DNA of 64,000 nucleotides from Echinometra lucunter (lineage: Eukaryota > Echinodermata > Echinoidea > Camarodonta > Echinometridae). The stretch lies in NCBI GenBank assembly GCA_029962745.1, contig CM057153.1, forward strand, positions 41,436,178 through 41,500,177, in the 5' to 3' direction. The notes beneath the pieces were generated by a model. It made no database searches, was not told where the DNA came from, and was given only the letters and a program-made list of their open reading frames with translations. Both the position numbers and the translations under genes were made by a program. Below, in pieces: positions 57,621-64,000 of this stretch. The first letter of the stretch is position 1; every line of letters starts with the position of its first letter.

Positions 57621-59700
57621 AGAAATCAGAAAAGGTATTGTTTAAAAATGTTGTTATTTTCCGACCAATTAAATAGCTGGAAAACGAGGCTAGTGATTTA
57701 CCAGTTATACCAAGTTGGAGAGCTTGATTAAAAGTAATTTATGATTAACCATATCAAATGCTTTGTGCAAGTCTAAAAACACAGCCCCAGTGTATTTTCC
57801 ATTGTCCAAGGCAAGCAGCCAGTCATCAGTTACTTTAGCCAAAGCTGTTGTAGTTGAATGATGAGGCCTAAATCCGGATTTTTCCGGGATTAAGACTTGA
57901 TTTTGGTTGAGGTAATATAACAGTTGCTTTTGAATGATTTTTTAAAGTAATTTGGATACACACGGTAGTATTGAGATTGGCCTGTGATTGTCAGGATTTG
58001 ATTTATCTCCCTTCTTGTGTAATGGTATGATTTTAGCTACTTTCCATTTTTCAGGTACTTCTCTATCCTCAATCGACTTATTGATTAAATACGTAATAGA
58101 TGGGACTAATTCATTAGCACAAGATTTTAAAATATAAGTTGATATACCAATAGACTTTTGTTCTTAAGTATTTTAATTTCTTTAAAGACATCACTTTGTA
58201 TCTTAGATAAGACAAATGTATCATTGATATTATACACTGGAAAAGAATCTGTTATAAAATCACTACACATATCATTAGATACACTTGCAAAGTGTAAATT
58301 GAACTCGTTTGCTGTACTAAAAGTACCAGCAGAACATATAGGAATATCAGACGAAACATTGTCATTTGGAATTATAGATTTCAGAACCGACCAAGAATTA
58401 CTTCTACTCGGATTATGACTTAGTTTATCATGATAATATTTCTTCTTAGCTTTCCTGTTTTCTGAAGTGACTTTGTTTCCCAGGCGTCTATACTCTTTCC
58501 ATAAGCTTTTCTCTTTACATGATTTAGTCTTTCCTTTAACATTGTCTCTCTGTTTCATCAAGTTGTAAAGAGATTCGTTTAACCAAGGGGAATGTTTACT
58601 TTTTTTACACGTTTAGTTTTCATAGGCATATGTTTATCTACAATCTTTAATAAAAGTTCTTCCCATTTATCAACTGCACCGTTTATATCATAAAAAGATT
58701 CTATTCGAATCCAATTTTGGTCCTTAACTTGGGTTCTAAAATCCTCCATATTGATATTTCTACATTTCCTAAATGCTACATATCTTTCATTTGTACTTAC
58801 AAAATGGGAATTTCCAAATTAGGAAATTCATGGAATGATCACTCAGACCATTATCTATAACACCAAAAGTCTTAATCTTTTCAATAGAATTAGTAAGCAT
58901 ATGATCAATTATTAATGTGGAAGAACCCGTGTGCATATGGTTGTATTTACTTGTTCCAAGGAATAAATGCTATTTATTTGATTATACTTAATAGTTTGGA
59001 AATTACTGGACTGTTTTAAAAGATCACAATTGAAATCACCCATTATTATCATCAATGGACAGTTAAAACCACTAACAAACGATAGCAAATCTTCAAAATG
59101 ATCAAGAATCTCAGTATTGGAATTAGGTGGTCTGTACCAATTGATAAAGACAATTGGATGTGTATTTGTTATACGAATAATTATAGGTATAGCTTCTATA
59201 ACAGAAAGGGAATCGTGATCCAATACTGTATAAGCGAGACTTTCATGAATATAAGTGGCAACACCTCCATCGAATCTATTTCTATCCTTACGAATGATCT
59301 CATAATTGGGAATGCGCACTTCACTAGCCTTGTCACTACAATCTTATCTAGTTTCATTTAAGGCAAATAAATGAATTTTATTGTTGAGATGTATTGAATT
59401 GATTTCATCTATATTCTTCAGTAAAGTGACAATGTTAAACTGTGCAAACCTTAGCCCCTTGACTGACATTTGATCATATTTACAAGAAGTATTGTCTTGA
59501 GTTTTTATAATACATTCATTGGCAGATTCATCTATTTTCAAATCATCAGAAATTTAGTAGTTTTGTAGTATAGTAAAAAGGTCATTCTTGTAAAATACAT
59601 CTTGGACATGCCCAATCAACAAACAGCTGTGATTTATCATTATACATACTTAACACACAGTGGCAGTCACTGTGCTGGAAAACAACCGTTCTATATGATG
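57621..59700 (-). pseudogene. CR1/Jockey-type LINE ORF2 (D2), 3'-truncated, frameshifted
   Basis: Same LINE insertion as 47301-50784 but without the hAT element, so the RT N-terminal part (58561-57960) runs directly into the palm (FLDLHKAFDMVNH near 57790). Endonuclease pieces are at 59541-59344 and 59319-58912, the latter reading further than in D1 (HPIVFINWYRPPNSNTE, IIMGDFNCDLLKQ). Frameshifts near 59342, 58900 and 58155 differ from those of D1, so the copies decayed partly independently. The catalytic box is missing. Confidence 0.86.
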
Positions 59701-60254
59701 GCAACAAAATAAATGATAATAATACAAAAATGAGAAGAAATGACAAAGATAAGGATGTTTAACGACCATATTTCATGCTGTGCCATGCACTTTGTTCAAA
59801 TATTTGGTTACCCTTATTTTGGAGTTCTTTTTTCTAAGCTGGTATTGAAACAAGAAAACAACGGGTCTATTTATATACGGCCACTGTTATAAATATATAT
59901 CAATAATCACTAGATAAACAGACGAAAACAATGATTTTGGGATTCCCCTTTTCTATAAGCAATGGTATTGAGAGCGAATAAAGCTTACTATGCATTATTG
60001 AGTGGTTGCTTTGGAAGGTGTTCCCATGAATTTTGAAAAGAAAGCACAGAGGACTAGTAATTGCCATTGCTTGCTGTTTAATTCTGCTCGAAGGCAGCGA
60101 TAAAAACTGAATGCCATTTGAATGCAAGCCTTAGTATATAACAAACAATACGTTTAACACGAAGGATCTTTTGACACACTTTTTGCTCCAAGGCAGCGAT
60201 AAGAACTTAATGCCATTTGAATACAAGCAATAATAAAACACACTCAATGATATG

Positions 60255-60750
60255 TTTAAAGGCATTGGTTAACATATTATGATTTTTAAAAATCTTGTTT
60301 TGTTACTTGAAAATGGGATAAACATAAGGGTTATAGTGTAAAAATACCAGTCTGAAAGTTTCAAAGTATAATATCCAAAGGAAGTAATTTTAAATTTCAA
60401 AAATGTGAAACAATGTTTGAAAAATATACGACGGTCGGTTGCACAGAATAGACATAAGGAGTGCGCATGCGCGTATAACTCACCTTACCGTAGTGTGTGT
60501 ATTGGCGTATCACGCGGCGGGAGGCACATAACGGCATTTTCAAATTCAAGCAAAGTGGTCGTCTGAGTGATTGTCTCGTGAGACGAAGGATAATAAACTC
60601 GCCGTTTGCGTCTAACTTACACTTTTTCATTCCAAATTATGGTTGGTTTCAGGGTTTTTCATTACAAATACAAGTACTCATACACGTGTTTCATCTTAGT
60701 TTGAGAATTTTTTAAATCAGCTACTCACAAAGTTAGCCAATGCCTTTAAA
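60255..60750. mobile_element. Inverted-repeat-bounded segment, orientation 2 (D2)
   Basis: Bounded by TTTAAAGGCATTGGTTAAC and GTTAGCCAATGCCTTTAAA; the interior is the reverse complement of 51267-51761. The left flank CTCAATGATATGTTTA and right flank AAGGCATTATCTTGTTATTA are as in D1. Confidence 0.7.
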
Positions 60751-60851
60751 ACTTAACTTAAGGCATTATCTTGTTATTATTATAGAGCAATATACAACTT
60801 GACACTTTATCTTGTGTCAAACTCCTGATAACACGGCCAATCACATGATAA

Positions 60852-60956
60852 TAATAATAATAATATGTAACATTTATATTGCGCTTAATACAATGTTTCT
60901 AAGCGCACGAGAAAGAGAGAGCAAAAGAGAAAAAAGTGGAAGAACACATATAAAAT
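60852..60956 (+). mobile_element. Short retroposed insertion (SINE-tail-like), D2 only
   Basis: 105 bp absent from D1, flanked by ACATGATAA on both sides (60843-60851; 60957-60965). It starts with (TAA)n and contains ACATTTATATTGCGCTTAAT and TTCTAAGCGCACGAG, a GCGCTTA...TAAGCGC-type stem. The 9-bp duplication and ATA-rich end suggest target-primed reverse transcription. Confidence 0.65.
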
Positions 60957-61471
60957 ACATGATAACTTAATGTGTTAATAACTTTTTCACAGCTTGGTGA
61001 CTGTACTGACTTTTAGTATATTTCAACTTCTATCCTCATGATAGTGGGGAGTGTGGTAATGTTACCTACTACCCCTGCTCTTGAATAGCTAAGCACGTAA
61101 GTAAATAACGAGACATTTTGACTACCTAGAGGAAAATATGCAGTTATCATTACTTATAACAGTAAAAGTACAGAGTAAGCAGTTTAGAGCATTTTGACTG
61201 CGTGACTGAATGACTTGCAGAAATATTTTGCCTCAAGCAGTGTCAAGTGTTTGGGATGTATGATAACGTGATTGCTGGGCGATGGTAACTCGACCCAGCA
61301 AGCCGTTTAACCTGCCAAAGGATGGTACCACGAGTGGCAGGCCAGTGTGGGCGGTCACGTGGGAGAGCTTTGTCCCATCTCAAGCTCCGACTTATAAGTG
61401 GCCCCTTGTGACACAACAGCATATCCTGTCCAAACTTCTATTTGTGCCACATATACGGCGATCTACACAAC

Positions 61472-61740
61472 TTAGCTGAATGTGGCTCATCTTGAGAATG
61501 AGCTAGCTACCCCAACCTGCCTAACCTCCCGCCATTATGCAACTTGGAGCAATCTAGATACATTAGCTGAACATGGCTCATCAATTGATGAGCGAGCTAC
61601 CCCATCCTGCCCAACCTCCCGCCATTACGCAACTTGGAGCGATCTAGATACATTAGCTGGACATGGATCATCAAATGATGAGCGAGCTGCCCCTTCCTGC
61701 CCAACCTCCTGACATCATGCAACGTTGAATAAATCTGGCC
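61472..61740. repeat. 90-bp minisatellite, about three units (D2)
   Basis: One unit more than D1. The open frame reads three 30-residue repeats with core SRHYATWSDLDTLAG. GCTCATCAATTGATGAGC within the unit is palindromic. Confidence 0.75.
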
Positions 61741-62118
61741 CATTCCCGGAAACTTGCAACTTGTCCAACAACAAAACACTGCTTGCGGGTTGCAAACAGC
61801 ATTCTATTTTCTTCTGCTTATCATTAAACATAATACCCGGCACATCGTCTTTACTAACATTGACACTGTAGCTGTTTATGTATTCATAATTCTATACATA
61901 ACATCCCACTGTAAAATTTATGGGACGTACATGCACCTACAACATGTACAATGTATCACTTACACCTGACATTCACTGTATTAGCCAGGCTGGGTGGGAG
62001 GTACAACAATTTGTTGCCTTCGGGCAGAAACACGTCAACCAATGAAAAATAATGCAAATATTCGGGCTTACAACTGTATATGTGTGAGCTAGTTCTATCA
62101 ATGATTGTAACGATAAGA

Positions 62119-62234
62119 GGTGCCGTAGTCGAGTGGATTAAAGCACTTGACTGGAGAAAGTCGGGGATTCGATCCCCTGTACGGCACTTATACCCTTGAG
62201 CAAGATATTTCATCTGCATCGCTGTTTTTATCGT
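62119..62234 (+). repeat. tRNA-derived SINE (D2)
   Basis: Counterpart of 52915-53030; tRNA-like head 62120-62187 with the same A- and B-box-like sequences and one change in the central arm (AAAGCACTTG for AAAGCGCTTG). Confidence 0.7.
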
Positions 62235-63567
62235 ATATGAAATAAATTAATTTACTTTATGCATATTGATACCAACGTATGCTTGTGTTTTTTGTTTTCT
62301 TTTAAAGATAACTGTAGGCCTAATATTTGTCTCCTCGAGGTTTATGTAGAAAATGCAATTTTAATCTCAGAAATCTGTGCTGACGTGTCACTGACATAAA
62401 TCGCTGAGCAGACGGCGATATCCGTTATAGTTTCCACTTTTAACCTCCAGAAAATCGATGTAAAGAAATTAGATTTTATAGGATATTCATGTACATATAT
62501 ACATTTGCCAAGGCATAAACGAAAGTTAATAATTTACATTTTTTTCACTCTTAGAAGGTTGCTTAAAATTACAGTAGGGAAATTGATGGTCACGAAATTC
62601 TTCTCAGAAGCTGCGTTATTGTTACCCAAATCTGTTTCAGGTCATTTAACCAACTTGTGTCAAATATTATTTGCCCAAATATATTGACACAAATTTATCA
62701 ACAACTGATATAACAGGAGTTTAGAACAGATTATCAAGTAGTTAGGCATAGTTGTAAGTTTGAGTTCGGTAAAAGTTAGTTGGGTATTAGGTTGGTCAGG
62801 CATTTGCCGAAGGTTTGAGTAAAAATTATCCAGAACAATGGCCTTAATCCCTACCGGTGGTCATTATGTTGCCAAAGACATGGGTAAATAAAATTTCCAA
62901 CATCCCTTGCCAAACTGTTCCTTGCCCGAGAAAAATAGAGAAATACACAGGTGAGAAGGAGAGAAAAGGTTACAGGAGAAAAAACAAAGAAAGACATAAT
63001 GGCAGACAGAGCTGAAATATTTTAGAAAGATCCGAAGAATATCATAATGACAGCCTGAAGAAAAGATGATAAAGAAATATATGATGGAAGAAAAGGTGAA
63101 AAAAGGAAAACTTAAGGAAAGAAGAAAATATATCATGAAATGAAAAATAACATAATGAAAGATGATATAGAGAGGTAAAAACAAACGATAAATTAGGGAA
63201 AGACAGAAAAAGAAGGTGATAGAAGAAATGAAATATATAGGACTGAGGAGAATATCTTTAAAAATGGGTAAATTAAGGAAAGCATATTAAGGAAAGAAAG
63301 AATGAATGAACTTTCTATTCATTCATGCAATTTTACTCTGATGGGCGCATATCTAGAAAAACTTCAGTATGTCTGTGTTCAATGCTATTTTCCGAAAGAA
63401 TGTATATATATTGAAATAAATTTGACAAATGCAAACAACTTTGGCAACTCCCTTGTAAATAATAAACACTGAAAGAAATGAAAAAGGGAGAATTATAATT
63501 TGCGTAGCTCCATCAATGTTCCCCAGAGCTGTCATCCATTTTGAATCAATCAAGGGTTGAAAAAAAT

Positions 63568-63637
63568 GCCTCCGCCGGAAATCGAACCCGGGTCACTTGC
63601 TTAGAATACCAATGCCTTACCACTAGACCACAGAGGC
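63568..63637 (-). tRNA. tRNA-like gene (D2), anticodon position UCU, Pol III terminator present
   Basis: 70 nt on the minus strand fold as a cloverleaf: acceptor GCCTCTG/CGGAGGC (7 bp), D arm GTCT/AGGC with AGTGGTA loop, anticodon arm TTGGT-ATTCTAA-GCAAG with one G-A mismatch, 4-nt variable loop, and T arm CCGGG-TTCGATT-TCCGG. A seven-T run begins 2 nt after the 3' end, as for a Pol III terminator. Box A (TGGTCTAGTGG) and box B (GGTTCGATTTC) are good. The body resembles tRNA-Glu; the anticodon mismatch and UCU triplet make this either a pseudogene or a SINE source rather than a certain tRNA-Arg. Confidence 0.6.
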
Positions 63638-63730
63638 GGGCCAGCAGTTAGGCGTGACCGAATCCAATTGACCGACAGACAGATTTCCAGCCCTTTTTGA
63701 TTCTTGATTTTGGTGCAGATGAGTTAATGA

Positions 63731-63786
63731 ACAATGAGAAGCCGCGTGCCGCAGCCAGTTGGCTGCGGCACGCGGCTTCTCATTGT
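63731..63786. repeat. Perfect 27-bp hairpin (D2)
   Basis: 63731-63757 is the exact inverse of 63760-63786 with a GT loop. D1 (about 55429-55475) has lost 13 bp of the right arm, leaving a short stem. Confidence 0.9.
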
Positions 63787-64000
63787 ATTGGATTGCATTG
63801 TATTGGATATACGTATCCACTCCTTGGGTATTTTGTTTTCTACTGCAATGGTGAATAAACTATGAATATTCTTAAATTTTTATTAGCGTGAGCCTGCATT
63901 CTAGCTATGTTTTGGGGGAGCAGGAGTTGTTCTAGCTGTCACTTCCACAGCCATCTCTTTCTTTTCAACTACAAACTGACTCTGGTCGGACACAGGTTCA

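Larger units (their letters stand above)
56039..64000. repeat. Large tandem unit D2 (continues past window)
   Basis: Second copy of D1. Corresponding points: LINE N-term 59541 vs 50555; SINE 62120 vs 52916; tRNA-like 63568 vs 54373. D2-specific: a retroposed insertion at 60852-60956, an extra minisatellite unit and the full hairpin at 63731. The stretch 53074-53925 matches 62278-63129 essentially without differences, while other parts differ by a few percent. Confidence 0.9.

Overview
The window is animal (metazoan) genomic DNA. It is AT-rich and intron-like, has no bacterial operon structure, and contains a 500-base run of N. The repeat content suggests a marine invertebrate, possibly an echinoderm such as a sea urchin: Tx1/L1-type LINEs, Penelope-like elements (PLEs), CR1/Jockey-type LINE fragments, many short inverted-repeat DNA transposons and tRNA-derived SINEs. 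The species is inferred from repeat types only and is not proven. No complete host protein gene is visible. Two short candidate terminal exons are reported at low-to-moderate confidence (23995-24048 on + and 41937-42058 on -).

Layout. 1-5.9 kb: a frameshifted L1 ORF1-like gene, then about 5 kb of degenerate tandem repeats holding a TTAA-flanked MITE. 5.9-10.4 kb: L1 ORF2 (endonuclease, RT, zinc knuckle) and its 3' UTR. 10.5-17.2 kb: an N gap and two head-to-head PLE copies, the left one split by a 1.5-kb hAT-like element with a perfect 8-bp target duplication. 17.2-22.1 kb: a second, 5'-truncated L1 on the minus strand, itself split by a LINE fragment. 22.1-24.0 kb: a PLE remnant with a well-formed hammerhead ribozyme, then decayed hAT-like sequence. 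24.3-25.3 kb: a 1-kb repeat that recurs at 38.0-39.0 kb. 26.9-33.75 kb: three tandem copies of a 2.6-kb unit, the second carrying a LINE insertion. 34.1-36.1 kb: a 2-kb palindrome. 36.9-43.2 kb: a pair of roughly 0.5-kb inverted repeats enclosing a 1.35-kb hAT-like element and the minus-strand exon candidate. 43.4-44.9 kb: another hAT-like or foldback composite.

45.2-64 kb is a tandem pair of roughly 8-11 kb units (D1 45208-56038; D2 56039 to the window end). Each holds a 3'-truncated, broken LINE, a SINE, a tRNA-like sequence, a minisatellite and MITEs. D1 and D2 differ by discrete events: a hAT insertion, a CACTA MITE, an 888-bp inverted-repeat insertion in the tRNA-like sequence, a retroposed insertion, an inversion, a minisatellite copy change and a hairpin deletion. 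The copy without an insertion therefore gives the empty site. The pattern fits either a real segmental duplication or two divergent haplotypes placed in series by the assembler; read depth would decide.

The most informative single items are the hammerhead ribozyme at 22141-22192, the hAT-like family with internal GAGC-type tandem repeats, the same-site inverted element at 51.3/60.3 kb, and the palindrome whose arms are themselves degenerate six-unit tandem arrays.
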